Assembly: GCF_000300455.3 (NCBI RefSeq) | Contig: NZ_CP007215.2 | Location: forward strand, 248,001 to 312,000 | DNA length: 64,000 bases | Direction: 5' to 3' | From: Kosakonia sacchari SP1 | Lineage (GTDB): Bacteria; Pseudomonadota; Gammaproteobacteria; Enterobacterales; Enterobacteriaceae | Shown: positions 48,725-58,979 of the stretch, in pieces | Position numbering within the stretch: the first letter of the stretch is position 1 | Layout: every line of letters starts with the position of its first letter | The notes under the pieces: generated by a model | What the model saw: the letters and a program-made list of their open reading frames with translations, nothing else | Told to the model about the DNA's origin: nothing | Database searches by the model: none | Program-made: the position numbers and the translations under genes

Positions 48725-50095
48725 ATGGCAAATGAGAAGAAACGTGGCTTTTTTTCCTGGCTTGGCCTTGGGCAGAAAGAGAAGGCTGAAGAGGCGCAAA
48801 CCGAACAGCAACCTGTAGCTGAGCAGCCAGTTGAAGAAACCCCGGTTGCCGAGCCAGCAGCCGACAGCGAAAAATTCGCCGAAGAAGTTGTCGAAGTCAG
48901 CGAGCAACTGGTGCACGAAGAGGCGTCGACGGAAGCTGTCATCGAAGAAAGCCCGGCGGTTATCGAACATGAAGAACTGCCGCTGCCGGAAGAGATTGCG
49001 GAGCAGGAGATCGGTGCTGACGAGTGGCAGGCGGAAGCTGAACGGCTGGAAGAAGACGATGTTCCGCTAAGCGACGAAGAGCTCGACGCGCAAGCGCTGG
49101 CCGCCGAAGCGGCGGAAGAAGCGCTGGTTGTCGTGCCGGTTGAAGAATCCGTTCAGGAGCAGGAAAAACCGACCAAAGAAGGTTTCTTCGCGCGCCTGAA
49201 GCGCAGCCTGCTTAAAACAAAAGAAAACCTCGGTTCCGGATTTATCAGTCTGTTCCGTGGCAAAAAGATCGACGATGATCTGTTTGAAGAACTGGAAGAG
49301 CAGTTGCTGATTGCCGATGTTGGTGTGGAAACCACGCGCAAAATCATCACCAATCTGACGGAAGGCGCGAGCCGCAAGCAGTTACGCGACGCGGAAGCAC
49401 TTTATGGTTTGCTGAAAGATGAGATGAGCGAAATCCTCGCCAAAGTGGATGAGCCGCTTAACATCGAAGGCAAAACCCCGTTTGTGATTTTGATGGTTGG
49501 CGTTAACGGCGTGGGTAAAACCACCACCATCGGTAAACTGGCGCGCCAGTTTGAGCAGCAAGGGAAATCGGTGATGCTGGCGGCGGGTGATACCTTCCGT
49601 GCCGCTGCCGTTGAGCAGCTTCAGGTATGGGGCCAGCGCAACGATATCCCGGTGATTGCCCAGCATACCGGCGCGGATTCCGCTTCGGTGATTTTCGATG
49701 CCATCCAGGCGGCGAAAGCGCGCCATGTGGATGTGTTGATTGCCGATACCGCAGGTCGCTTGCAGAACAAAGCGCACTTGATGGAAGAGCTGAAGAAAAT
49801 TGTCCGCGTAATGAAGAAGCTGGACGAAGACGCGCCGCATGAAGTGATGCTGACGATTGATGCCAGCACCGGGCAAAATGCCATTAGCCAGGCCAAACTG
49901 TTCCACGAGGCTGTCGGCTTAACCGGCATTACGCTGACCAAGCTTGATGGCACCGCCAAGGGCGGCGTTATTTTCTCGGTGGCGGATCAGTTTGGCATTC
50001 CTATCCGCTACATTGGCGTCGGCGAACGTATTGAGGATTTACGTCCGTTTAATGCGGGCGATTTTATAGAGGCACTTTTTGCCCGAGAGGATTAA
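48725..50095 (+). CDS. ftsY: Signal recognition particle receptor FtsY
   Basis: A 456-residue SRP GTPase. A short basic membrane-targeting start (MANEKKRGFFSWLG) is followed by an acidic A domain (~20-155) and the NG domain. G1 is GVNGVGKTTT, then DTFRAAAVEQL, DTAGR and TKLDGTAKGG. It docks ribosome-SRP complexes at the inner membrane. The acidic domain is about 40 residues shorter than in E. coli (497 aa). Start 48725 is used; four codons upstream are in frame but lack a better ribosome site. First gene of ftsYEX. Confidence 0.97.
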   Translation: MANEKKRGFFSWLGLGQKEKAEEAQTEQQPVAEQPVEETPVAEPAADSEKFAEEVVEVSEQLVHEEASTEAVIEESPAVIEHEELPLPEEIAEQEIGADEWQAEAERLEEDDVPLSDEELDAQALAAEAAEEALVVVPVEESVQEQEKPTKEGFFARLKRSLLKTKENLGSGFISLFRGKKIDDDLFEELEEQLLIADVGVETTRKIITNLTEGASRKQLRDAEALYGLLKDEMSEILAKVDEPLNIEGKTPFVILMVGVNGVGKTTTIGKLARQFEQQGKSVMLAAGDTFRAAAVEQLQVWGQRNDIPVIAQHTGADSASVIFDAIQAAKARHVDVLIADTAGRLQNKAHLMEELKKIVRVMKKLDEDAPHEVMLTIDASTGQNAISQAKLFHEAVGLTGITLTKLDGTAKGGVIFSVADQFGIPIRYIGVGERIEDLRPFNAGDFIEALFARED

Positions 50096-50097
50096 CA

Positions 50098-50766
50098 ATG
50101 ATTCGCTTTGAACACGTCAGCAAAGCCTATCTCGGTGGGAGACAAGCGCTGCAGGGGGTGACTTTTCACCTGCAGCAGGGCGAGATGGCCTTTCTGACCG
50201 GGCATTCTGGTGCGGGGAAAAGTACCCTGCTGAAGCTGATTTGTGGGATTGAGCGGCCAAGCGCCGGGAAAATCCTCTTCGGCGGCCATGATATTACCCG
50301 TTTGAAAAACCGGGAAGTGCCGTTTTTGCGTCGTCAAATCGGGATGATTTTCCAGGATCACCACCTGCTGATGGACAGAACCGTGTTCGATAACGTGGCG
50401 ATCCCGCTGATTATCGCGGGTGCCAGCGGCGATGATATTCGTCGTCGTGTTTCGGCGGCGCTGGATAAAGTCGGGCTGCTCGACAAAGCGAAAAGCTTCC
50501 CGATCCAGCTCTCCGGCGGTGAACAACAGCGCGTGGGGATTGCCCGCGCAGTGGTGAACAAACCGGCCGTGCTGCTGGCGGATGAACCGACTGGTAACCT
50601 GGATGAAGCGCTGTCTGAAGGGATTTTACGTCTGTTTGAAGAATTTAACCGCGTAGGGGTAACGGTGCTGATGGCAACGCACGATATCGGGCTGATTTCC
50701 CGTCGTTCGTACCGCATGCTGAGCCTGAGCGACGGTCATTTGCATGGAGGCCTGGCGGGTGAATAA
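50098..50766 (+). CDS. ftsE: Cell division ATP-binding protein FtsE
   Basis: A 222-residue ABC ATPase, E. coli length. Walker A is GHSGAGKST, the signature is LSGGEQQRV and Walker B is [12 protein letters not shown]. With FtsX it links the Z-ring to periplasmic activation of the amidases through EnvC. Two bases after ftsY; it overlaps ftsX by eight bases. Confidence 0.97.
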   Translation: MIRFEHVSKAYLGGRQALQGVTFHLQQGEMAFLTGHSGAGKSTLLKLICGIERPSAGKILFGGHDITRLKNREVPFLRRQIGMIFQDHHLLMDRTVFDNVAIPLIIAGASGDDIRRRVSAALDKVGLLDKAKSFPIQLSGGEQQRVGIARAVVNKPAVLLADEPTGNLDEALSEGILRLFEEFNRVGVTVLMATHDIGLISRRSYRMLSLSDGHLHGGLAGE

Positions 50767-51817
50767 GCGCGATGCACTAAACCACATTCGGCAGTTTGGC
50801 AGCAAATTAGACCGTTTTCGCAAATCGTCTGCGTCCTCCAGCGAGGGTAATCGCAATGCGCCGCGTCGCGGCAAAGCGCCAGTTAAAGCGCCTTCGCGTA
50901 AGAGTAACGTTTTTAACGAGCAAGTACGCTACGCCTGGCACGGTGCGTTGCAGGATCTGAAAAGCAAACCCCTGGCGACGTTCCTGACGGTGATGGTCAT
51001 TGCCATCTCCCTGACGTTGCCCAGCGTCTGTTACATGGTCTACAAAAACGTTAATCAGGCGGCGTCGCAGTACTATCCATCGCCGCAGATCACCGTCTAT
51101 TTCGATAAAGCGCTGGATGACAACGCGGCGCAGCAAGTAGTGGGGCAACTCCAGTCCGAACAGGGCGTAGAAAAAGTGAATTACCTGTCGCGTGAAGATG
51201 CGCTGGGCGAGTTCCGTAACTGGTCCGGGTTTGGCGGCGCGCTGGATATGCTCGAAGAGAACCCGCTGCCCGCCGTGGCGGTGGTGGTACCGAAACTCGA
51301 TTTTCAGAGTACGGATTCGCTGAACACATTGCGTGACCGCATTTCCCGCATTCAGGGTATTGATGAAGTGCGCATGGATGACAGCTGGTTTGCGCGGCTG
51401 GCGTCGCTGACTGGCCTGGTCGGGCGTGTGGCGGCCATGATTGGTGTGCTGATGGTTGCGGCTGTGTTTTTGGTCATCGGCAATAGCGTGCGGCTGAGCA
51501 TTTTCGCCCGCCGCGATACCATCAACGTGCAGAAACTGATTGGTGCGACAGATGGTTTTATCCTGCGCCCGTTCTTGTATGGCGGCGCGTTGCTCGGTTT
51601 CTCCGGCGCGTTTTTATCGCTGATCCTGTCGGAAATCCTGGTGATGCGCTTGTCGTCGGCGGTGACGGAAGTGGCGAAAGTGTTCGGCACGCAGTTTGAG
51701 CTTAGCGGGCTGTCGTTTGACGAGTGCTTGCTGCTGCTGCTGGTGTGTTCGATGATTGGCTGGATTGCCGCCTGGCTGGCAACGGTTCAACATTTACGTC
51801 ACTTTACTCCGGACTAA
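50759..51817 (+). CDS. ftsX: Cell division permease-like protein FtsX
   Basis: A 352-residue inner-membrane protein with four helices and a large periplasmic loop between the first two (about 95-220). It starts with GTG at 50759 ([14 protein letters not shown], matching E. coli); an ATG at 50744 lies inside ftsE. The loop binds EnvC and the rest forms the membrane part of the FtsEX complex. Confidence 0.96.
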   Translation: MNKRDALNHIRQFGSKLDRFRKSSASSSEGNRNAPRRGKAPVKAPSRKSNVFNEQVRYAWHGALQDLKSKPLATFLTVMVIAISLTLPSVCYMVYKNVNQAASQYYPSPQITVYFDKALDDNAAQQVVGQLQSEQGVEKVNYLSREDALGEFRNWSGFGGALDMLEENPLPAVAVVVPKLDFQSTDSLNTLRDRISRIQGIDEVRMDDSWFARLASLTGLVGRVAAMIGVLMVAAVFLVIGNSVRLSIFARRDTINVQKLIGATDGFILRPFLYGGALLGFSGAFLSLILSEILVMRLSSAVTEVAKVFGTQFELSGLSFDECLLLLLVCSMIGWIAAWLATVQHLRHFTPD

Positions 51818-51939
51818 AGAATCTCTGGTATACTCCTTCCCTGCACGTGAAGTATTCCCGTAGCAGGGAAGAAGCGTAATACCCCTTCTGAGGTTCCTTG
51901 CTCCGGTTTATCATCCTGATGTCACATTTTGTGCGTAAT

Positions 51940-51972
51940 TTATTCACAGACCTACAAGGAACTTGTGGATAA
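51940..51972. promoter_or_regulatory. Two DnaA boxes in the rpoH promoter region
   Basis: TTATTCACA at 51940-51948 and TGTGGATAA (reverse of TTATCCACA) at 51964-51972. E. coli rpoH also has DnaA boxes among its several promoters, so DnaA control is likely conserved. A TTCCCTGC/GCAGGGAA inverted repeat lies upstream at 51837-51870. Confidence 0.65.
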
Positions 51973-52087
51973 AATCACTGTCTGATAAAAATGTGAATGC
52001 TATTCTCGTTGCTCAAAAGCGCTGGCATGTTTGTTGCCTGATGGGGACAGACCGCCGCCAGCTGATAAGTGAATTGAGAGGATTTGA

Positions 52088-52945
52088 ATGACCAAAGAAA
52101 TGCAAACTTTAGCTTTAGCCCCTGTTGGTAACCTGGAATCTTACGTCCGGGCTGCGAACGCATGGCCGATGTTGACGGCTGATGAAGAGCGGGCACTGGC
52201 TGAAAAGCTGCATTACCAGGGCGATCTGGAAGCAGCGAAAAAGCTGATTCTGTCTCACCTGCGCTTTGTTGTTCATATTGCTCGTAACTATTCGGGCTAT
52301 GGTCTGCCGCAGGCGGATCTCATCCAGGAAGGTAACATTGGCCTGATGAAAGCCGTGCGTCGCTTTAACCCGGAAGTGGGTGTGCGCCTGGTCTCTTTCG
52401 CCGTGCACTGGATCAAAGCTGAGATCCACGAGTATGTGCTGCGCAACTGGCGTATCGTGAAAGTCGCGACCACCAAAGCTCAGCGTAAGCTGTTCTTTAA
52501 CCTGCGCAAAGCTAAACAACGTCTTGGCTGGTTTAACCAGGACGAAGTGGAAATGGTCGCACGTGAACTGGGCGTGACCAGCAAAGACGTGCGTGAAATG
52601 GAGTCGCGTATGGCGGCGCAGGACATGACGTTTGATATGTCTTCCGATGACGACGCGCACGACAGCCAGCCGATGGCACCGGTGCTCTATCTGCAGGATA
52701 AATCATCCAACTTTGCCGATGGCATTGAAGATGATAACTGGGAAGAGCAGGCGGCCAATAAGCTGACCGATGCGATGCAGGGGCTCGACGAGCGCAGCCA
52801 GCAGATCATCCGTGCCCGTTGGCTGGACGAAGATAACAAGACTACTTTGCAGGAGCTGGCCGATCGCTACGGCGTGTCCGCTGAGCGTGTGCGTCAGCTT
52901 GAAAAGAACGCAATGAAAAAACTGCGCGCCGCTATCGAAGCGTAA
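52088..52945 (+). CDS. rpoH: RNA polymerase heat-shock sigma factor (sigma-32)
   Basis: A 285-residue sigma-70 family protein. Region 2 includes [21 protein letters not shown] and the conserved [17 protein letters not shown]. The RpoH box [10 protein letters not shown] (around residues 132-141) is intact, and region 4.2 ends [29 protein letters not shown]. It directs heat-shock gene transcription and is controlled by DnaK and FtsH, and in E. coli by mRNA structure over the start. Separated from ftsX by 270 bases of promoter region. Confidence 0.98.
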   Translation: MTKEMQTLALAPVGNLESYVRAANAWPMLTADEERALAEKLHYQGDLEAAKKLILSHLRFVVHIARNYSGYGLPQADLIQEGNIGLMKAVRRFNPEVGVRLVSFAVHWIKAEIHEYVLRNWRIVKVATTKAQRKLFFNLRKAKQRLGWFNQDEVEMVARELGVTSKDVREMESRMAAQDMTFDMSSDDDAHDSQPMAPVLYLQDKSSNFADGIEDDNWEEQAANKLTDAMQGLDERSQQIIRARWLDEDNKTTLQELADRYGVSAERVRQLEKNAMKKLRAAIEA

Positions 52946-52961
52946 GCGTATTGCAGTGAAT

Positions 52962-52995
52962 AAGCCGGGTCGGCGCAAGTCTTACCCGGCTTTTT
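52962..52995 (+). terminator. Rho-independent terminator after rpoH
   Basis: AAGCCGGGT pairs with ACCCGGCTT around a 13-base loop, followed by a T-run. Confidence 0.88.
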
Positions 52996-53181
52996 ATTAT
53001 CTGAATTATCCCGCCACCACCACTCTCACATCATCACGCGTTCATTCGGCTTCTGTCACAACGCGGCAGAAAAGCTGTCCTGTCGGTGTCCCTGCGCTTG
53101 CGCGAGACTGAGTAAAACATCGCTTTATCAAAGGCGCTATATACTTGGTAAGCGGGCATACACAGACAGGGGGCAATCAAG

Positions 53182-54447
53182 GTGAAGAACAACGAATTGA
53201 ATCAGCGCCGTTTACAGGCGACGCCGCGCGGCATTGGGGTGATGTGCGGTTTTTACGCCGAAAAAGCGGAAAACGCGACGCTGTGGGATGTAGAAGGGAA
53301 CGAAGTGATCGACTTTGCCGCCGGGATCGCGGTGCTTAACACCGGACATCGGCATCCAAAAGTAATGGCAGCGGTAGAAAAACAGTTGCAGGCATTTACC
53401 CATACCGCTTATCAGATTGTTCCTTACGAAAGCTATGTCTCGCTGGCGGAGCGTATTAACGAACGCGTGCCGGTTGCTGGCCCGGCAAAAACAGCGTTTT
53501 TCTCCACTGGCGCAGAAGCGGTGGAAAACGCCGTTAAAATTGCCCGCGCCTATACCAAACGCCCCGGAATTATCACCTTTGGCGGCGGTTTCCACGGTCG
53601 CACCTTTATGACCATGGCGCTCACCGGCAAAGTCGCGCCGTATAAAATTGGTTTCGGCCCCTTCCCCGGTTCGATTTACCACGCCCAGTATCCCAACGCG
53701 CTGCACGGTGTGAGCACTGACGAGGCGCTGAAAAGCCTGGAACGTATTTTTAAAGCGGATATCGCGCCGGATCAGGTGGCCGCCATTCTGCTGGAACCCG
53801 TACAAGGCGAGGGCGGTTTTAACGTCGCACCGAATGATTTTATGCAGGCGCTGCGCACGTTGTGCGATAGCCACGGTATTCTGCTGATCGTTGACGAAGT
53901 GCAGAGCGGTTTTGCCCGCACCGGTAAGCTCTTTGCCAGCGAATATTACGATGTGAAACCGGATTTAATCACCATGGCGAAAAGTCTTGCCGGTGGTTTG
54001 CCGCTTTCGGCGGTGGCCGGGCGTGCGGAGGTGATGGATGCGCCTGCACCGGGTGGTTTGGGCGGCACTTATGCGGGCAATCCGCTCGCTATCGCGGCGG
54101 CACATGCGGTGCTGGACGTGATTGAAGAAGAAAATCTCTGCGAACGGGCGAACCATCTGGGTCAACATCTGGTGGAAGTGCTGAACCGCGCAAAAGCGCA
54201 ATGCCCCTATATCGCTGATATCCGTGCACAGGGCTCCATGGTGGCGGTGGAATTTAACGATCCGCAAACCGGCGCGCCATCTGCTGAATTTACTAAACAG
54301 GTGCAGGAAAAAGCGCTGGCGGACGGGCTGCTGTTGCTGAGCTGCGGGGTTTACGGCAACGTTATTCGCTTCCTCTACCCGTTAACCATTCCGGAAGTTC
54401 AGTTCCGCAAGGCGCTGGATATTCTCTCCCAGTCGCTGACGGATTAA
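53182..54447 (+). CDS. 4-aminobutyrate aminotransferase (GabT/PuuE type)
   Basis: A 421-residue class III PLP aminotransferase. FFSTGAEAVENAVKIAR (106-122) is the cofactor phosphate-binding region, Asp238 lies in IVDEVQSGFARTG, and the PLP lysine is Lys267 in TMAKSLAGGLPLS. The C-terminus VYGNVIRFLYPLTIP is typical of GABA transaminases. It most resembles E. coli PuuE/GabT and should convert GABA plus 2-oxoglutarate to succinic semialdehyde and glutamate; which of the two names applies cannot be decided. GTG start after AGGGGGC. It stands alone, with its own terminator, between rpoH and livJ, where E. coli K-12 has no such gene. Confidence 0.92.
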   Translation: MKNNELNQRRLQATPRGIGVMCGFYAEKAENATLWDVEGNEVIDFAAGIAVLNTGHRHPKVMAAVEKQLQAFTHTAYQIVPYESYVSLAERINERVPVAGPAKTAFFSTGAEAVENAVKIARAYTKRPGIITFGGGFHGRTFMTMALTGKVAPYKIGFGPFPGSIYHAQYPNALHGVSTDEALKSLERIFKADIAPDQVAAILLEPVQGEGGFNVAPNDFMQALRTLCDSHGILLIVDEVQSGFARTGKLFASEYYDVKPDLITMAKSLAGGLPLSAVAGRAEVMDAPAPGGLGGTYAGNPLAIAAAHAVLDVIEEENLCERANHLGQHLVEVLNRAKAQCPYIADIRAQGSMVAVEFNDPQTGAPSAEFTKQVQEKALADGLLLLSCGVYGNVIRFLYPLTIPEVQFRKALDILSQSLTD

Positions 54448-54453
54448 TTATTC

Positions 54454-54482
54454 AGCCGCCTGATGGGCGGCTTTCTCATTTT
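54454..54482 (+). terminator. Terminator after the aminotransferase gene
   Basis: AGCCGCC (54454-54460) pairs with GGCGGCT (54466-54472), followed by TTCTCATTTT. Confidence 0.75.
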
Positions 54483-54688
54483 CTGTCATCGGTCTGTCGT
54501 ACAACCTTCAAAATTGTTATTCCATATTCCGAAAAATGGGGTATGTTTTAGCAGAGTATGCTGCTCAGGCATCGGCAGAACGGTTAAAAACTACTATCAT
54601 ATTCTTTGCTTATGACAATAAGCGAAATAATGTGCCACACAACAACATCACAACAAATGCAATAACCATAACAATGGGGAAACTCAGG

Positions 54689-55792
54689 ATGAAAATGAAG
54701 GGCAAAGCGTTACTGGCAGGATGTATTGCGTTAGCAATGAGCAACGTGGCATTCGCCAAAGATATCAAAGTTGCCGTTGTCGGGGCGATGTCCGGTCCGG
54801 TTGCGCAGTACGGTGACCAGGAGTTTACCGGTGCGGAACAGGCTATCGCCGATATTAATGCCAAAGGCGGGATTAAAGGCGACAAACTGGTTGCGGTAAA
54901 ATATGACGATGCCTGTGACCCGAAACAAGCGGTGGCGGTCGCCAACAAAGTGGTCAATGACGGCATTAAATACGTTATCGGTCACCTCTGCTCCTCTTCT
55001 ACCCAGCCGGCGTCTGATATCTACGAAGACGAAGGCATTCTGATGATCACGCCTGCGGCGACGGCGCCTGAGCTGACCGCGCGTGGTTACAAACTGACGC
55101 TGCGCACCACCGGTCTGGATTCCGACCAGGGCCCGACCGCAGCGAAATACATTCTGGAGAAAGTGAAGCCGCAGCGCATCGCCGTTATCCATGACAAACA
55201 GCAGTACGGTGAAGGCCTGGCGCGTGCAGTGCAGGACGGGCTGAAAAAAGGCGGCGCGAACGTGGTGTTCTTTGACGGTATCACTGCCGGCGAGAAAGAC
55301 TTCTCTACGCTGGTTGCGCGCCTGAAAAAAGAGAACATCGATTTTGTTTACTACGGCGGTTACCACCCGGAAATGGGGCAGATCCTGCGTCAGTCTCGCG
55401 CAGCTGGTCTGAAAACCCAGTTTATGGGACCGGAAGGCGTGGCGAACGTTTCCCTGTCTAACATCGCCGGTGAATCCGCAGAAGGTATGCTGGTCACCAA
55501 ACCGAAAAACTATGATCAGGTTCCAGCGAACAAACCGATTGTGGATGCGATCAAAGCGAAGAAACAGGATCCAAGCGGCGCGTTTGTATGGACCACTTAC
55601 GCCGCGCTGCAATCCCTTGCTGCAGGCCTGGGTCAGTCCGCCGATCCGGCGGCTATCGCAACTTATCTGAAAGGCCACTCAGTGGATACCGTAATGGGGC
55701 CGCTGTCCTGGGATGAGAAGGGCGATCTGAAAGGCTTTGAGTTCGGTGTGTTTACCTGGCATGCGAACGGTACAGCGACTGACGCGAAGTGA
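54689..55792 (+). CDS. livJ: Leu/Ile/Val-binding protein LivJ
   Basis: A 367-residue periplasmic binding protein (E. coli length). The signal peptide [20 protein letters not shown] is cleaved before [19 protein letters not shown]. It contains the disulfide Cys pair in YDDACDPKQ and [10 protein letters not shown], characteristic of LivJ/LivK. It delivers branched-chain amino acids to LivHMGF. The ATG at 54689 matches E. coli; the frame is open upstream without support. It is transcribed separately from livK. Confidence 0.96.
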   Translation: MKMKGKALLAGCIALAMSNVAFAKDIKVAVVGAMSGPVAQYGDQEFTGAEQAIADINAKGGIKGDKLVAVKYDDACDPKQAVAVANKVVNDGIKYVIGHLCSSSTQPASDIYEDEGILMITPAATAPELTARGYKLTLRTTGLDSDQGPTAAKYILEKVKPQRIAVIHDKQQYGEGLARAVQDGLKKGGANVVFFDGITAGEKDFSTLVARLKKENIDFVYYGGYHPEMGQILRQSRAAGLKTQFMGPEGVANVSLSNIAGESAEGMLVTKPKNYDQVPANKPIVDAIKAKKQDPSGAFVWTTYAALQSLAAGLGQSADPAAIATYLKGHSVDTVMGPLSWDEKGDLKGFEFGVFTWHANGTATDAK

Positions 55793-55915
55793 TTTTCTAA
55801 GCTAACTGTCGTCTTTCGCGCCGCAGTCCCCGGTCACTTACTTTAGTCAGTTTCCGGGGATGAGCGAATTTTCCGCCTTCCTGCGATGCGAAAGTCCAGG
55901 TCAGCATTAATTAAT

Positions 55916-55949
55916 AAGGCCGGGTTACCAGGGGTAATCCGGCCTTTTT
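55916..55949 (+). terminator. Rho-independent terminator after livJ
   Basis: AAGGCCGGGTTACC pairs with GGTAATCCGGCCTT (one wobble) around a short loop, then a T-run. Confidence 0.88.
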
Positions 55950-56017
55950 GCTGTTTTACCAGAACCAACGTAAGCCTGATAAGCGTAACGCCAGCAGGCA
56001 CATCCGCAGCGCGGGCT

Positions 56018-56401
56018 TTATCGTTTTTCCCAGCCGTTTTCCTGCGCGGTAAATCCCAGTCGTTGGGTGAAAGCCGCCATTACGCCCCGGTCTTCGACGC
56101 CGATATCGGCTATCCACCAGCTGGTGATCGACGGGTTATCGCGCATCACTTCTTCCACCAGATATTGCCCCACGCCGCGACGACGAGTGATATCGCGCAC
56201 GCGCAGGGAATCCAGCGCCCCTTCGACGCCAAGTAGCGTCACGCGAACGGCAGCCAACAGACGGTCATTAAAACGCGCGGCGTAGATACGGTGAGTGTCA
56301 TCCACGTCAAGAGATGCAGAGGAGTATTCCGGCCAGACTTTCGCTAAATCAATATGATCCTGTTCGGTGAAGGTCACCAGTCGGACGATAGTCAATTTCA
56401 T
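56018..56401 (-). CDS. panM: PanD maturation/regulatory acetyltransferase-like protein PanM (PanZ)
   Basis: A 127-residue GNAT-fold protein, E. coli length. The acetyl-CoA loop is RRRGVGQYLVEEVM. PanM/PanZ binds the aspartate decarboxylase pro-PanD, triggers its self-cleavage and, with CoA, inhibits it, controlling beta-alanine and pantothenate supply. The ATG at 56401 gives MKLTIVRL as in E. coli; an upstream ATG (56428) is less likely. It lies opposite to the flanking liv genes. Confidence 0.94.
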   Translation of the reverse strand: MKLTIVRLVTFTEQDHIDLAKVWPEYSSASLDVDDTHRIYAARFNDRLLAAVRVTLLGVEGALDSLRVRDITRRRGVGQYLVEEVMRDNPSITSWWIADIGVEDRGVMAAFTQRLGFTAQENGWEKR

Positions 56402-56888
56402 GTACAGCTTGTCCAAAATGCAAAACATTGTGTGAGTGTAATCAATTTCGCATGGCAGGGTTCGATCGTTTTTTATTTTTCATCCGACAGGTGAATAATT
56501 TTGCCGCAGCAGTTGGCGTAGTGTTAAACATTGGAGATCGAAAAACAGGCAGGATTTTAACCTAACTGGTAGCGTTTTATTCCGCTTTATATGCCGTTAT
56601 TTTATGCTGGTGTCGGGGCTTTTTTTGTTTATCTCAGAAGAAATACAGAATATTATCTCTGCTTAATAGCCTGAAAAATAGAGGATTTAGTCTGGTTTTT
56701 GCTAAAAAACTGCGCTAAACCATTAAAGGCACTGGTAAAAATAGCGTTGTGCATTAAAAGTACAGAATGCTTTTTAACCATAATAAAACAAAATTATTAC
56801 ACGAATAATTCAGGCAACAGCAAACCAACGTTCCGGCTGCCTGAGGCAGGAAGTGTAAACACGACATCACGAATGGGGATTTACAACA
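56402..56888. other. Intergenic region upstream of livK
   Basis: About 490 AT-rich bases carrying the livK promoter and long leader. A small hairpin with stems TTCC/GGAA and TGCC/GGCA lies at 56833-56853, just upstream of livK. No gene or recognised RNA. Confidence 0.5.
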
Positions 56889-57998
56889 ATGAAAAGGAAC
56901 GCGAAGACATTAATCGCGGGGATAGTAGCACTTGCGATGTCTCACGCGGCCATGGCGAAGGATATTAAGGTAGCGGTTGTCGGTGCGATGTCCGGTCCGG
57001 TTGCCCAGTGGGGCGATATGGAGTTCAACGGTGCGCGCCAGGCTATCCACGATATTAACGCTAAGGGCGGGATCAAGGGCGACAAACTGGTCGCCGTGGA
57101 ATATGACGACGCCTGTGACCCAAAACAAGCCGTTGCCGTGGCGAATAAAATCGTCAATGACGGTGTGAAATATGTAATTGGCCATCTTTGCTCATCATCA
57201 ACACAGCCCGCATCAGATATCTATGAAGACGAAGGCATCCTGATGATCACGCCCGGCGCGACCAACCCGGAGCTGACGCAACGCGGCTATCAACACATTA
57301 TGCGTACCGCCGGGCTGGACTCCTCGCAGGGGCCAACCGCCGCGAAGTACATCCTGAACACCGTGAAACCGCAGCGTATTGCCATCATTCACGATAAGCA
57401 GCAGTACGGCGAAGGCCTTGCACGCTCCGTGCAGGAAGGGCTAAAAGCAGGCGGCGCGAATGTGGTGTTCTTTGACGGTATCACCGCCGGTGAGAAGGAT
57501 TTTTCTGCGCTGGTGGCGCGTCTGCAAAAAGAAAATATCAACTTCGTCTACTACGGTGGTTACTACCCGGAGATGGGACAAATCCTGCGCCAGGCGCGCG
57601 CCAGCGGTCTGAAAACCCAATTTATGGGACCGGAAGGCGTGGGCAACGCCTCGCTGTCAAATATCGCGGGGACTGCGGCAGAAGGCATGCTGGTGACGAT
57701 GCCGAAGCGTTATGACCAGGATCCGGCGAACCAGAGCATTGTCGAAGCGCTGAAAGCCGAGAAGAAAGATCCGAGCGGTCCGTATGTGTGGATCACCTAC
57801 GCCGCCGTGCAATCGCTGGCCACCGCGCTGGAGCGCACCGGCAGCAGTGAGCCGCTGGCGCTGATTAAAGATTTAAAAGCCAACGGGGCTAAAACCGTGA
57901 TTGGGCCGCTGAACTGGGATGAAAAAGGCGATCTGAAAGGATTTGAATTCGGTGTCTTCCAATGGCACGCCGATGGTTCGTCGTCCGTGGCGAAATAA
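56889..57998 (+). CDS. livK: Leucine-specific binding protein LivK
   Basis: A 369-residue periplasmic binding protein paralogous to LivJ. The signal peptide ends at SHAAMA (residue 23), followed by [19 protein letters not shown]. The Trp in place of the Tyr of LivJ in VAQWGD is the position that distinguishes leucine-specific proteins. The paired Cys residues are kept. It heads the livKHMGF operon. Confidence 0.96.
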   Translation: MKRNAKTLIAGIVALAMSHAAMAKDIKVAVVGAMSGPVAQWGDMEFNGARQAIHDINAKGGIKGDKLVAVEYDDACDPKQAVAVANKIVNDGVKYVIGHLCSSSTQPASDIYEDEGILMITPGATNPELTQRGYQHIMRTAGLDSSQGPTAAKYILNTVKPQRIAIIHDKQQYGEGLARSVQEGLKAGGANVVFFDGITAGEKDFSALVARLQKENINFVYYGGYYPEMGQILRQARASGLKTQFMGPEGVGNASLSNIAGTAAEGMLVTMPKRYDQDPANQSIVEALKAEKKDPSGPYVWITYAAVQSLATALERTGSSEPLALIKDLKANGAKTVIGPLNWDEKGDLKGFEFGVFQWHADGSSSVAK

Positions 57999-58052
57999 CT
58001 GTCATCCCTCTCCTGGGGCGCAATGTTTCGGGAGATTTTAGAAGGTTACGTT

Positions 58053-58979
58053 ATGTCCGAGCAGTTTCTCTACTTCTTGCAGCAGATGTTTAACGGCGTC
58101 ACGCTGGGAAGCACCTATGCATTGATCGCCATTGGTTACACCATGGTTTATGGCATTATCGGCATGATCAACTTTGCCCATGGCGAGGTCTATATGATCG
58201 GCAGTTATGTCTCCTTTATGATCATCGCCGCGCTGATGATGATGGGTATCGATTCCAGCTGGCTGCTGGTCGCGGCCGGTTTCGTCGGTGCCATTATCAT
58301 TGCCAGCGCTTACGGCTGGAGTATCGAGCGGGTGGCGTATCGCCCGGTGCGCAGCTCCAAGCGCCTGATTGCGCTGATTTCCGCCATCGGCATGTCTATC
58401 TTCCTGCAAAACTACGTCAGCCTGACCGAAGGTTCCCGTGATGTGGCGCTACCCAGCCTGTTTAACGGCCAGTGGGTTGTCGGCAGCAGTGAACACTTCT
58501 CGGCAAGCATCACCACCATGCAGCTGGTTATCTGGATTGTGACGTTTGTGGCTATGCTGGCGCTTACGCTGTTCATCCGCTACTCCCGCATGGGGCGCGC
58601 CTGCCGCGCCTGTGCGGAAGACCTGAAAATGGCAAGCCTGTTGGGTATAAACACTGACCGGGTTATCGCGTTGACCTTTGTGATTGGCGCAGCGATGGCG
58701 GCGGTTGCGGGCGTACTGCTTGGTCAATTCTATGGCGTTATCAACCCGTATATCGGTTTTATGGCCGGGATGAAAGCGTTTACCGCTGCGGTGCTGGGCG
58801 GAATCGGTAGCATTCCAGGCGCAATGATCGGCGGCCTGATTCTGGGTGTCGCAGAATCTCTCTCTTCGGCGTATCTGAGCACCGAATACAAAGATGTGGT
58901 GTCGTTCGCGCTGTTGATTGTGGTGCTGCTGGTAATGCCGACCGGCATCCTCGGCCGCCCGGAGGTTGAAAAAGTATGA
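58053..58979 (+). CDS. livH: Branched-chain amino acid permease LivH
   Basis: A 308-residue inner-membrane permease (E. coli 308) with about eight helices and the loop [20 protein letters not shown] that contacts the ATPases. The start at 58053 ([11 protein letters not shown]) is the family start, preceded by GAAGG. It overlaps livM by four bases. Confidence 0.96.
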   Translation: MSEQFLYFLQQMFNGVTLGSTYALIAIGYTMVYGIIGMINFAHGEVYMIGSYVSFMIIAALMMMGIDSSWLLVAAGFVGAIIIASAYGWSIERVAYRPVRSSKRLIALISAIGMSIFLQNYVSLTEGSRDVALPSLFNGQWVVGSSEHFSASITTMQLVIWIVTFVAMLALTLFIRYSRMGRACRACAEDLKMASLLGINTDRVIALTFVIGAAMAAVAGVLLGQFYGVINPYIGFMAGMKAFTAAVLGGIGSIPGAMIGGLILGVAESLSSAYLSTEYKDVVSFALLIVVLLVMPTGILGRPEVEKV

